A model generated the notes under the pieces. It did not search any database. It was not told the origin of the DNA and saw only the letters and a list, made by a program, of their open reading frames with translations. From Sipunculus nudus (Eukaryota > Annelida > Sipuncula > Golfingiida > Sipunculidae): a DNA stretch of 64,000 nt. The stretch is taken from positions 19,962,176 through 20,026,175 of the forward strand of contig CM049311.1 of NCBI GenBank assembly GCA_026874595.1. Reading direction: 5' to 3'. Below, piece after piece: positions 56,401 to 64,000 of this stretch. A program made the translations under genes and the position numbers. How positions within the stretch are numbered: the stretch's first letter is position 1; each line of letters begins with the position of its first letter.

Positions 56401-59400
56401 GTAACTTGGACACACAAAAGCCTTTCTACTGGTCTTGCCAGTGAATCTTTATTTGTGAAGCTGATAGAATCTCTCACTTGTGTGTCACAGGTTACAGGTT
56501 CGAATCCATGATCAGCCTGTTTTGATTTTCACCCATTATGATGGTGTCAGAAATGGGATCTTGGGAGTTGGTGTCGTGACATAACACCCTGTCCAGTATA
56601 CTTGTGTAGCCCCTGGTAGTGTCCTATATTCTGGGGGGACAGAAAGTTCCTGGAGAGGGGTGAATGTAACCGGATTTACAAAAGCATTGTTATTTGCCTT
56701 GCTAGTGAAGTTTGCTTTATCGTCAAAGCGGGTCAAATGTCTTGACTTGTGTCACATATTACAGGTTCCAATCACCATAGGCATGTTTCTATTTTCACCC
56801 ATTTGCAGACTGAATACCTCCTCCAAGTCAAAACATTCCCAATTGATCTGCCCCTTTATCCAGATTTGCACCAATATTTATTTGTCTTTTTCCTAGCCCA
56901 TGTCCCACTTCTCAACAAAGTTGTCAAATTTGGTTCAGCAGTTATTTTGGCTTACCAACAGACAGACACAGATGAAAACATATCCACCAAGGCAGAGGTA
57001 ATAATAAGGGATGTGCAATTTTAATGATATATTGTATAGCAATACTTTGATTTAGCATGTTGCATATTTTCAATATCATGTAAATCATGACAAACTGATT
57101 TATCTTACAAAGAATTGCTCATCTTAATCGCTACTGTGTCTATATAAATATACTCAAGTTGAATGGGAGGAACTGTTGAGGTAGGTTCAATAGACCATAT
57201 GATTAAAAGTAGCAAACTTTGTCATTATATTTTACTATGATAATCAGTTGATAACATATGAAGTGCATATTAATACTTGTGAAAGTGTTTAATGTTTACT
57301 TTAACAGGGAGGCTGTGGGGTGACTGTTACTGTGGCTGTAGTTTTGTATGTTTCCTGTTACAGGGAAGCTGTGGAGTGCTGGTTGCTGCTGGCCTGTCTG
57401 CTCATCCTTCTCCTGCTGCCATACCTGGTTAAGCAGCTGAAGTCAGCCTCATCCTTGTATGTGCTCAGTCTCCTACAAGCCTCCTGCATGGCCAGCAGCC
57501 TCAACAGGCAGGTCAGTCTAATGAAAGGCCTCACATGATTTGATATATTCCTTTGATTTTCTTCACTGCAATACCTAACTATTTGCTTTTATAATCATAA
57601 ATAAGTTCATGAAATCATTGCAATATGTGGTGGTGTATAACCTCTCGTACTACACCATGGTCTGAGAATATATATGTCTGACTTGTTTATTTACAATAGG
57701 TATGATAGTTTTCTATTTCTTTTAGCACATAGCATATGTGATTTAATATCAGTGTCTGCTGTTTGCTGTGATTTGTCAGGGCATGTCAACAATAAATCTT
57801 TCAGGTTTCTTTATTTATTCATCCTACATGGATGCTCTAAATCACTGGGATTTTATCAGAATTTTGTATGATATCATACTGGTTTTGTATGAAATGAATT
57901 TATCTCAATATTCTCATACATGATCTTTTTTTTACTTCCAGATTTCATAGTTTTTTCGCTATTATTTTTCTTTCGTTCTTTTTTCAGTTATTTGGAACGG
58001 ATGCTTCTATGATGACATACCTGTTCCTAGGATGCCTGACAGGTGCCGTCATGGTGATGATTCTGTTAGCATGGCAACAACCTGGAAAGCTCAAAGATCA
58101 GATGCTTATGTTGTAAGTTACTCATAAAAGGATATAAGAAAATAAAAAAAAACAAGACAATGCATTTAAGATAACAGCATAAGAATGGATTTGTTGAGAC
58201 TGTTATGTTAATTATTAGAAAATATAAATGTTAAAACATAATTTCATAGAAATCATTCTTTGATGCCTTCATAAATTTTACTGGACGGACTCCTTTTTTT
58301 ATTGAAGTCTGCGCAGGAACAAGGAATGCATGATTCATGTGTGAAGAAGTGACAGCCTTCTCTTCAAAATGACCAGAATGTGGTCCAGTGGTTTATCTTT
58401 TCCCTACAATCCTGCAAGTGTATGGTTCACATCTAATAATTTGCATTACACAATATACCCTGACCAGTGAGTTTCACTCTTCGGAACTTATAACAGCACT
58501 GAATTTTGTATTTTGATAATCTAAACTCATTAAATACCAATTTCGTTGGTTTACCATTCTTTCTCTGTTCCAGATGTGGCATTATGGGTCTTGCAGATGT
58601 TGGATTGTGGATGACCTCTGACCTAAGCAGGTCTATTTTCTTCAGTCCAGTGTACTTCATAAGTGTGTCAGAAGTTGTAATTATTGCATGTGTCTGCAAA
58701 GTGCTGGCCATCAAAGGACAGGTATGATTAAGAGATTCATACATATAGCATATACTTAGGGCACGCTTCATTAAGTTCATTTATATATTTAATTTATCAA
58801 AATCATTAACCCTATTTTTGAAAATCAGTGATATCAAATTTTTTTCATTTTTAATTCATTGTCCCATATTTCACATCCTATCTCTAAAGAGCCACCAGAA
58901 CTCCTTGCTGTGTCTGTAATGGTCAGTCAGTAACATAAAAGTAAATATCAGATTTCTGTTAAACTATTATTGCTGTGATAATGTACTAAACATTTGTTCA
59001 AATTTACCACTGAGCTAATGCAGCTCAGCACCAGTTATGTTAATAGGGCAGTCTAGCTGCACATGAACCCAATGTGTACATGTACCTAGGCCAATATAAA
59101 TGCACAATTAAACCTTAAAGAAAGTTTCATTGTTGATTTCATCCAAGGCCTCAGTGCTGTTATCCCAGTGCACTCCAGTGGGCTGATACAGCCACATGCC
59201 ATGCCATTATAACCTGTATTAACCCACCACATCATGGGTAGCAGCTTTCCAATTATTCAGAAAATCTGGTTGAAAATTTAGCAAGCCAAGACATCTGACG
59301 TAGTCAGGTTTGAAAACACATCTCCATGCTTACCGGCTAAGTTGTCAGATATACTAAACACTTGACCATCTTGAAAGGTTAGTTGAGAGAAAATCACCTT

Positions 59401-60551
59401 TATGTGTGGCTTCATCTTGTGCTTTTATTTTATAACTCATTCTGAATGGAACAATTAATGTTTACCACTGAATGACTATCAGCTTTGAATAAGGCTGTAG
59501 TTTCAAGATGCCTCTACTGGTAACTAGTACCTGGTAAAGTGTGAATCTTTGATATTTGCCTTTTCAGTTTGAGAATGCAGATATTTTACACCTGAGAGAA
59601 AAGTCCCCTAAACAGCTGCTGCCTTTGATTGGAAATGTAGCAGTGCTTACAGCATTTATACTTCTAGTCACATGGTCTCCAACAGCCAATCAGGAACTTT
59701 GGGTAAGTTTTTAATATCTTCATGATTCATGTTTTACAAAGTTGATTTATGTATCAAGTAAATGTATTAATTGGTCAGTTGGTTTGTTTGTTTGAGACTA
59801 CTTAAAATTTTATGGACTCATTTTGATAAAATTTTTGAATAATACATTAAATTTTGTTACTTATCTTGGTCACCATAATATGCTTTTTGTTCAGACTTTT
59901 GTGAAAAAATCGTTCAAATCTACCTGCATTCAGTAATACTATTCAGTGCTTCTTAGTGGGTAATGGTCTTGATTATACCAAAGTAAAGCCATCCTTATTT
60001 CAGTGGGCTGAGTCTGGCAGAGTTGGTAAACCATGAAAATAATATCTTCTATATTGTGATCTGGTTATGAAATATCTGGGTGTAGGTATGTGGTCTCTGA
60101 CCACTCTCAAGTATTATTAAGAAGTTGTGTATATGTTTTGCAGGTGGTTGGTTGTACTGTGGTACTGATATTACTACAACGAGATGATTTCCTGCTTCAG
60201 AACCTGAATCAGCAGAACCAGCTTGCTCCAACCATCATAACGTCCATCTTCACTCTCCTCACATACTCACTTTATACCAGTGAGCTGTGGACAGCAAAGA
60301 CTAAACTAGCATACTTCTGTGCTCTGTTGGAGGTTATTATTACCATGCTCAATGCACCTGTGTATTTCATTCTGCTCACGTTACTGTGGAATAATACTTT
60401 CTGGATCTCAGATAGAACTGTGGTGTTTTTAGCACCTCTAAACACTTTATTATTTATCCTTGGATCTACATACACGTCCTGGGTCCAGGCAGTTGTGGCT
60501 TTAGCTTCAAGTGTCTGGATGGCTTATTACAAGTTACCCTTCAAAAGGTAG
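44351..60551 (+). CDS. Large polytopic membrane protein of unknown family, about 976 residues; whole gene, 20 exons
   Basis: Twenty exons join in phase to 976 codons plus TAG. The N-terminus is acidic and serine-rich (NDSESDSDWSEYEDSDDSE, about residues 37-55), resembling casein kinase 2 target sequence. From about residue 95 on the protein is a succession of roughly 20 hydrophobic segments with short loops (VFLLALPVGAFILSLCGD, LWSLLLMLLVNMFCVMVGAW, LILLLLPYLVKQL, LLFILGSTY). The longest non-hydrophobic loop is in exon 7 (QPTLSSFDKLDVVGRDTVPG). It ends in YYKLPFKR, a basic cytosolic-type tail. I recognise no catalytic motif or named family; a transporter or an organelle membrane scaffold are both possible. 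The start at 44351 has G at -3 and +4; a second possible first exon (45452-45458) would give 954 residues. Exon 10 ends in a U12-type donor. Two exon starts are preceded by partial copies of themselves. Confidence 0.87.
45340..45458 (+). promoter_or_regulatory. Possible alternative promoter and first exon of gene 3
   Basis: A TATA-like GGTATAAATT at about 45344 precedes a short stretch ending in GATGGACG|GTAAGT. The ATG (45452) plus seven bases ends in phase 1, exactly as exon 2 needs, giving MD|EPPDLHRR. This competes with the exon at 44351; both could be used. Confidence 0.45.
46016..46277 (+). CDS. Gene 3 coding exon 2 (residues 25-111)
   Basis: Acceptor TCATTTTCAG, donor GATTT|GTGAGT, phase 1 in and 2 out. 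Encodes the acidic N-terminal region, then HWFNPQPFQYNGRVFLLALP and the first membrane segment. Confidence 0.9.
47576..47644 (+). CDS. Gene 3 coding exon 3 (residues 112-134)
   Basis: Acceptor TTTTTTTTCAG, donor AAAGG|GTATGA, phase 2 at both ends. Encodes LLTALLFGGLTVFFLSADG. Confidence 0.85.
48505..48579 (+). CDS. Gene 3 coding exon 4 (residues 135-159)
   Basis: Acceptor TTGTTTCAG, donor GTGTG|GTAAGT, phase 2 at both ends. Encodes the membrane segment AYIISLVCCQCIVMFSVFPL. Confidence 0.88.
48889..49006 (+). CDS. Gene 3 coding exon 5 (residues 160-199)
   Basis: Acceptor TTTTCTGACAG, donor GCTAAA|GTAAGT, phase 2 in and 0 out. Encodes LWSLLLMLLVNMFCVMVGAW then FRFSEPDMAK. Confidence 0.9.
49290..49470 (+). 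repeat. Triplicated acceptor plus exon 6 start, 60-62-bp units
   Basis: Three tandem units begin their exon-like parts at 49301, 49363 and 49423, each after an AG acceptor. They would read TIDILVFILFPLLTV, PTENFLYTMFPMVK and TIEILLFTMFPMVTV. Only the third continues openly to a donor in the right phase. Confidence 0.9.
49423..49538 (+). CDS. Gene 3 coding exon 6 (residues 200-237)
   Basis: Acceptor TATTTTTTTCAG, donor ATCGG|GTATGT, phase 0 in and 2 out. Encodes TIEILLFTMFPMVTVCLWMW then LSGLVGNTIIPFAFTLI. Two diverged partial copies of its start lie just upstream (49301, 49363). Confidence 0.9.
50848..51052 (+). CDS. Gene 3 coding exon 7 (residues 238-306)
   Basis: Acceptor TTTATTTTCAG, donor CTCTGG|GTAAGT, phase 2 in and 0 out. 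Encodes FGVLQIFLQPTLSSFDKLD, VGRDTVPGVLDEGSHTS, a membrane segment and DLHNDSAAVFTTQLW. Holds the most hydrophilic internal loop. Confidence 0.92.
51551..51629 (+). CDS. Gene 3 coding exon 8 (residues 307-332)
   Basis: Acceptor ATAATTCCAG, donor ATTG|GTAAGT, phase 0 in and 1 out. Encodes VKLVFIGSGSLFLSTFLHTK. Confidence 0.88.
52175..52347 (+). CDS. Gene 3 coding exon 9 (residues 333-390)
   Basis: Acceptor ATTTTCTACAG, donor TTAAAG|GTAACA, phase 1 in and 0 out. Encodes FQRFRLISGLVLLSFVGPLI and a proline/alanine-rich membrane segment. Confidence 0.92.
52971..53047 (+). CDS. Gene 3 coding exon 10 (residues 391-415, splits N416); U12 donor
   Basis: Acceptor GTGTGTTTCAG, phase 0 in. Encodes LISAVLGAAICLVFSLLLW then KLSWQL. 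The donor CTAAA|GTATCCTTTT is the U12-type consensus. Without splicing, translation would stop at TGA about 24 bases on. Confidence 0.88.
53857..54002 (+). CDS. Gene 3 coding exon 11 (residues 416-464)
   Basis: The acceptor CCTTATCCTGTGACAG gives phase 2 and an open frame; the nearer-looking ATTTTTAG (53870) would put a stop in frame. Encodes YSFLGTWLDLRSFYLLSVVL then AVICVLCLYG. Donor ACAG|GTAGGA, phase 1. Confidence 0.85.
54468..54564 (+). CDS. Gene 3 coding exon 12 (residues 465-496)
   Basis: Acceptor TTTTTGCAG, donor ATCAG|GTAGAT, phase 1 in and 2 out. Encodes KVLAGKQLVSQPVLAVYLIS then WSYIII. Confidence 0.9.
54905..55121 (+). CDS. Gene 3 coding exon 13 (residues 497-569)
   Basis: Acceptor TATTTTTCAG, donor TTAAG|GTATGT, phase 2 in and 0 out. 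Encodes LWKTGKLATRVSLLVMSVN, a loop SMSIAAEQYRTLW and the segment VSFFFLSILVLWIIIF. Confidence 0.92.
55412..55523 (+). CDS. Gene 3 coding exon 14 (residues 570-606)
   Basis: Acceptor TTATTTTACAG, donor CTAG|GTAAGT, phase 0 in and 1 out. Encodes the cysteine-rich CCLYWCLLLVASLCNVPVSM and LLQRPLTPASCL. Confidence 0.9.
56190..56337 (+). CDS. Gene 3 coding exon 15 (residues 607-655)
   Basis: Acceptor TGTGTTTCAG, donor ACATG|GTGGGT, phase 1 in and 2 out. Encodes LVQLFSGAVFSKISLMHKTH and GPVTMASGVLCLLLQPSVQF. Confidence 0.9.
56400..56900 (+). mobile_element. Two diverged copies of a tRNA-like repeat in gene 3 intron 15
   Basis: Copies near 56417 and 56680 share CAAAAGC-TT, CTTGCTAGTGAA, TCAAA/TAGAATCTCTCACTTG and TGTCACA--TTACAGGTTC. 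The first has a perfect B box GGTTCGAATCC at about 56494; the second has decayed to GGTTCCAATCA. Probably two SINE insertions or an old tandem duplication. Confidence 0.6.
57308..57420 (+). repeat. Duplicated acceptor plus exon 16 start, 56-bp unit
   Basis: TTTAACAG|GGAGGCTGTGGGGTG at 57308 is followed 56 bases later by GTTACAG|GGAAGCTGTGGAGTG, the real exon start at 57364. Using the first acceptor hits TGA after four codons. Confidence 0.88.
57364..57511 (+). CDS. Gene 3 coding exon 16 (residues 656-705)
   Basis: Acceptor TTTCCTGTTACAG, donor AGGCAG|GTCAGT, phase 2 in and 0 out. Encodes ECWLLLACLLILLLLPYLV and YVLSLLQASCMASSLNRQ. Confidence 0.91.
57988..58112 (+). CDS. Gene 3 coding exon 17 (residues 706-746)
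   Basis: Acceptor TCTTTTTTCAG, donor ATGTT|GTAAGT, phase 0 in and 2 out. Encodes MMTYLFLGCLTGAVMVMILL then AWQQPGKLKDQML. Confidence 0.9.
58574..58721 (+). CDS. Gene 3 coding exon 18 (residues 747-796)
   Basis: Acceptor TTCTCTGTTCCAG, donor GGACAG|GTATGA, phase 2 in and 0 out. Encodes CGIMGLADVGLWMTSDLSRS and ISVSEVVIIACVCKVLAIKG. Confidence 0.9.
59568..59702 (+). CDS. Gene 3 coding exon 19 (residues 797-841)
   Basis: Acceptor TTGCCTTTTCAG, donor CTTTGG|GTAAGT, phase 0 at both ends. Encodes a charged stretch FENADILHLREKSPKQ and the segment LIGNVAVLTAFILLVTW. Confidence 0.9.
60144..60551 (+). CDS. Gene 3 last coding exon 20 (residues 842-976 and stop)
   Basis: Acceptor ATATGTTTTGCAG, phase 0 in, open for 136 codons to TAG. 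Encodes VVGCTVVLILLQRDDFLLQN, TIITSIFTLLTYSLYTSELW, LLEVIITMLNAPVYFILLTL and VALASSVWMAYYKLPFKR. Confidence 0.94.
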   Translation: MVGCTVVLILLQRDDFLLQNLNQQNQLAPTIITSIFTLLTYSLYTSELWTAKTKLAYFCALLEVIITMLNAPVYFILLTLLWNNTFWISDRTVVFLAPLNTLLFILGSTYTSWVQAVVALASSVWMAYYKLPFKR

Positions 60552-60782
60552 TACACATGTTTGAATGTGAGCCCCTATTGTTATTTATACTTTTTATGTA
60601 AATTTGTGAACAAAACAGCTGTAGATCAAATGATAACATATTTATGCAGACTGATGTGTGAAAAGGACATACATGAACGAGGTGAAAGTAATTTGATGTA
60701 ATTTAGTGTGATGTAATAGAGAGAAAAATGAAGAAATAGTGAGGGAAAGTAAGCATGAAAGCAGCAATTGAGTGACAGGCAG

Positions 60783-60813
<31 letters not shown>

Positions 60814-62379
60814 TGTGTGTGTGTGTGTTTGTAGTCCTCATATATGGCTTACCTTGACTTTAAGGTCATTTATGAGGGAGCTATTGATTGTGTGTACACT
60901 GCTGGTAAAGAGTGGTTAAATTCATTCATGGCACATTTACTCCTGAAAAAAGTCTATTTCTTATTGTTGTGCCATACCAAAATGCATACCACATGAGGGC
61001 TGTCTGGTAAGATCAACCAATCAACCTGTGTAAACTGACACAGCTGTTTGATCACATGCATCATTTTAATTGAACAATGATGAACTAATTGCTACCTCTC
61101 ATAAGGATTCTGTGGTAGTCAGTAATAAGGGGATATATGTGCTAGCTTCTATGTGTTCAGGTGTGTGTTAGAGAGAGGAGGAATTCTCAGAGATTTTTTA
61201 TGGCATAAATTAGTTTTCTTTACTTATTCCCATAGATGATCTGTTCTTATGGGAGTTCTCTCCTCAGTAATTTATTTGACATTATGTATTAGAATATGAG
61301 AAGTAGCAGTCATATTGCAAGGACAGTATATCAATAATGTTTGGGCATGTAGATCAACTGATAACAACACACCCATTTATATACAAGACAGATTTAATCT
61401 CACTTTCATTCAAGTCAGTCAAGAAGACACTTAATGTTTATACCTGCTAAAGATTGTTACTATCATTGTCACCAGGAGGCACTGGTGTTTTGTGAATGAA
61501 AAAAAACTTTGCCATGAACCATCATGTCTGGCATGTTTGTTCGTTTTACTGTTAGTAGGATTTAACTTTGAAGAGAGATGGGATATGAAACAGGAAGACC
61601 CTATTAAATTTTTATGCAGATCCAAATGGAAAAGGAGATCAAGTAAGATCGTTTTTCCTTGGTGGAGTAATTCACTCTACTTAGTGCATTAAAGCCATAT
61701 GTTTTCTTGGCAGGAAGAACCAATTCTGATGGTGAATACCAGTATATAAAATGTAAGCACTAAAAATAAGTATTTTTGACACAAGAGTATAGCTCCTCAT
61801 TTAACACTGCCCCAAAAAATAAATCTCTAAGTTATGATGTCACATCAATTATGGTATATTTATATAGTAGGGCTCATTAAGAGGTTGATGTAGAATTAGC
61901 AATCCATATCAATAAAATTAAAACCTATTATCTTGAGAAATGTTTATATCAGTTATCAGAAGGGGATTAATGAATTATCAATATTTAATATGACAAGAGA
62001 GCCTGAGGAATTATTGAATTAATGAAACCTAGCAACAGTTAGGAAATAATCAAAGAAAAAAGTATCAGATTGTCTAGATGAATCTATAAAAAAGCTACAT
62101 TTAAACTGTTTTTAATTTTCAAGACTCACAAATACTTGCATTGTTTCTGTGCAGATGCAGTTTGAGAATGTACTGAATCAGTTTTCTGGTGTTTTGTACC
62201 CAGAGTTATTAATAATCGTATGAAATTCTTTCAGAGCTGTCAATAATCTCATTGATAATAACTTTGTTTGACAGAGCCATCCATAATCATGTCCTCTTTC
62301 ATTGATTGACATCATGATATATTATGCCAGCTCTAAATACCATAAACATCAGGTTGACTCAACTCAAGTACAGCCTTTT
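60552..62379. other. 3' flank of gene 3 and intergenic DNA
   Basis: No further exon seen. A (GA)n-(GT)n microsatellite lies at about 60787-60828. Plus-strand AATAAA occurs at 61818 and 61911; neither can be tied to the transcript by sequence alone. Confidence 0.5.
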
Positions 62380-63082
62380 CAAATACCATAAGAAATATGC
62401 ACCGCCTCCCCAGATAAATCTTTTCTGCATGACGACTCAAAAAATATTTCACACATCTTTACCAACCTTGACATGTGCATAGATATCGGTGAGAGACGAA
62501 GCCTTTTTAAAATGGTATCATGACCTTTAATATGAGAGTGACTTTGACCTTTAATAGGTCCATTTTGGGGAAAATCACACAAATTCTTAAATATCTCAAG
62601 AAATCTTGCATGGATTGATTCAAAAATCAAGTTGACTGTAGATCTTGGATAGCATTGTATGTAACCAAAATTGGTCGAGCCACCTATAATCCTTTTATTG
62701 TTTTCGCACCTTTTAATATCCCCTTGATTGCCACTTGACAGTACTGTGAGCATTACAAGTCAAAAACTAATGGACAGATTTCTTTCATATTATGCATATA
62801 CATAGATATAGGTTATGGGATGAGGTACATTGAAATTGGGGCCATGACCTTTCTTATGAGTGGACTTGACCTTAAATAGTGCCATATTTGGTGAAAATAT
62901 TTTTTCTCAAGTTGATACATGTATCTGTCTGAAAATCAAAATGAAAGATGTCAGATGATAAGTTGTTGAAAGAGTTTGAAAACCTATGACCTTGACCTTG
63001 AAGGTCAAATCTGAAAGGGGGGGGGGGGTTGCATTATTTGTCTGGGGATACTATGGCATCTGTGATGCCAAGAAATTTCTAG
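62380..63082 (+). mobile_element. Helitron/Helentron-like element, second copy
   Basis: Reverse-orientation homologue of 29897-31045, with the same GCCACTTGACAGTACTGTGA, GACTTGACCTT and AAGGTCA text. It ends in the hairpin GGCATC-TGT-GATGCC, then AAGAAATTT and CTAG (63079-63082) followed by T. A G11 tract lies near 63018. The left boundary is approximate. Confidence 0.6.
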
Positions 63083-63576
63083 TATTTCATGTTGTTAAGC
63101 ACACAGTATTATAAATACTATTGGTCCACAGAATGAAGGTGTCAGTGTTGTTATATATAAAATTTGGTGTTCTATGTTTATCAGAACAGGCTGTGTATGA
63201 TGTCAGTTTACAGGTCTTTACGGGATCCCTCAGTTACTGATATAAATGCTCAACCTTGTTGATCTCAACAGGATATTTATGTTATTATAAAATACTTAAT
63301 TCATATTTATGGTAACACTTTTTGTGTTCATGACAAGAGGAATATTTAATATTTTATGAAAACAAGTATTAAATAATGCACACCTGTAGAACAAAGAGAG
63401 ATCTGTTTGCACATGTTCATGATATTACTGTACCAACTGTGTATTGAAAAGTGGTTAAGTTTTTGTGCCATGGCCTAGCATGACTGGCAAATTCAAATAT
63501 TATAGCATCTCTAGGAAAAACATTCCTTTAAAACAAGTATGGTGTTTTAAATTAAGGGGAAACCCCACAAGGAACA

Positions 63577-64000
63577 TTTTTAGCTCAGCTGACTATAAGT
63601 CATCTGAGCTATAGTCGTGGTCCATTGTCCGCCGTCCGTCCTTCTGTCCGTCCGTCCGTAGATGTGGCATGTTTTGAAACCGTAAGACCTAGGAATCCAA
63701 AATTCAGCATAATGTTAGATGTCCCCAAGATCTCCTACCAAGCCGAAAACTGGGTCTTTGCAACTTCGTTCCTTTGAGAAATTAAGGAAAACCCTCAATT
63801 TTTTATTAAAATCCTATTTTCACACGTAAGGACTGCCTAATATCAAAACCACTCATCTGTTTGTCCTCATATTTACCATAAATATTCCTCTATATAGTTC
63901 CTATGTACATGCCAGAAATTAAGTCTGTAAAGTATAAATTCTTTAAGTTATGGGCCCAAACATAATGGACTTTGTAAAAAATCAGGAAAAATAATAACTC
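63577..64000 (-). mobile_element. GACGGAC-family dispersed repeat, copy E, runs off the window
   Basis: Reverse orientation. Starts TTTTTAGCTCAGCTGACTAT and AAGTCATCTGAGCTATAG, then the CCGTCCGTC tract and the conserved core (GAAACCGTAAGACCTAGGAA, AAACTGGGTCTTTGC). Cut by the window end. Confidence 0.88.

Noticed and set aside
58433-58780. 115-codon minus-strand frame opposite gene 3 exon 18
   Set aside because: Antisense shadow of a well-supported coding exon.
1-64000. CRISPR arrays, operons or a prokaryotic defence system
   Set aside because: All supported genes are intron-split; the tandem arrays here have no spacer structure and no associated genes.

Overview
This window is nuclear DNA from an animal, most likely a lophotrochozoan and probably a mollusc. 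Genes are split into short exons with GT-AG introns. Intergenic and intronic DNA is AT-rich and full of non-autonomous transposon copies, microsatellites and poly-G tracts. The best recognised gene is a vertebrate-type cryptochrome. The mollusc assignment is an inference from this cryptochrome type and from repeat families that look molluscan to me. No operons, CRISPR arrays or bacterial features are present.

Three protein-coding genes can be assembled exon by exon with consistent reading phase. (1) A complete cryptochrome gene lies on the minus strand (CDS 12577 down to 1469, 11 exons, 562 codons plus stop). It has the FAD domain, the tryptophan triad and a short basic C-terminal tail encoded by two small last exons. 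One intron uses a GC donor, and the exon 3 donor region is repeated four times in tandem. (2) A 269-residue conserved protein of unknown function lies on the minus strand (41474 down to 21951, 5 exons). It has a lysine-rich disordered N-terminus and a tryptophan-rich conserved core, and its introns total nearly 19 kb. (3) A polytopic membrane protein of about 976 residues lies on the plus strand (44351 to 60551, 20 exons). Its acidic N-terminus precedes roughly 20 hydrophobic segments. One of its introns has the hallmarks of a U12 (minor-spliceosome) intron, and two of its exon starts are preceded by partial tandem copies of themselves. I do not recognise its family.

Layout: 1-1407 is the cryptochrome 3' flank with a minisatellite; 1469-12577 is cry; 12578-21950 is intergenic, with (TA)n arrays, a 281-bp inverted-repeat pair, a GC-rich TIR element and a dispersed-repeat copy; 21951-41474 is gene 2, whose introns hold several elements, including two hAT-like elements with near-identical 8-bp target duplications, one of them with another element nested in it; 41475-44313 is the divergent promoter region, with a full CRE, a perfect kappaB-type site, a long palindrome, a tRNA-derived SINE and a 26-bp minisatellite; 44314-60551 is gene 3; 60552-64000 is intergenic, with two more transposon copies.

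The three genes show no obvious shared pathway. Genes 2 and 3 are divergent neighbours and may share regulatory DNA. I found no clear new multi-gene system. The most noteworthy points are the two unassigned conserved genes, the U12 and GC introns, and three independent small tandem duplications sitting exactly on exon-intron borders.
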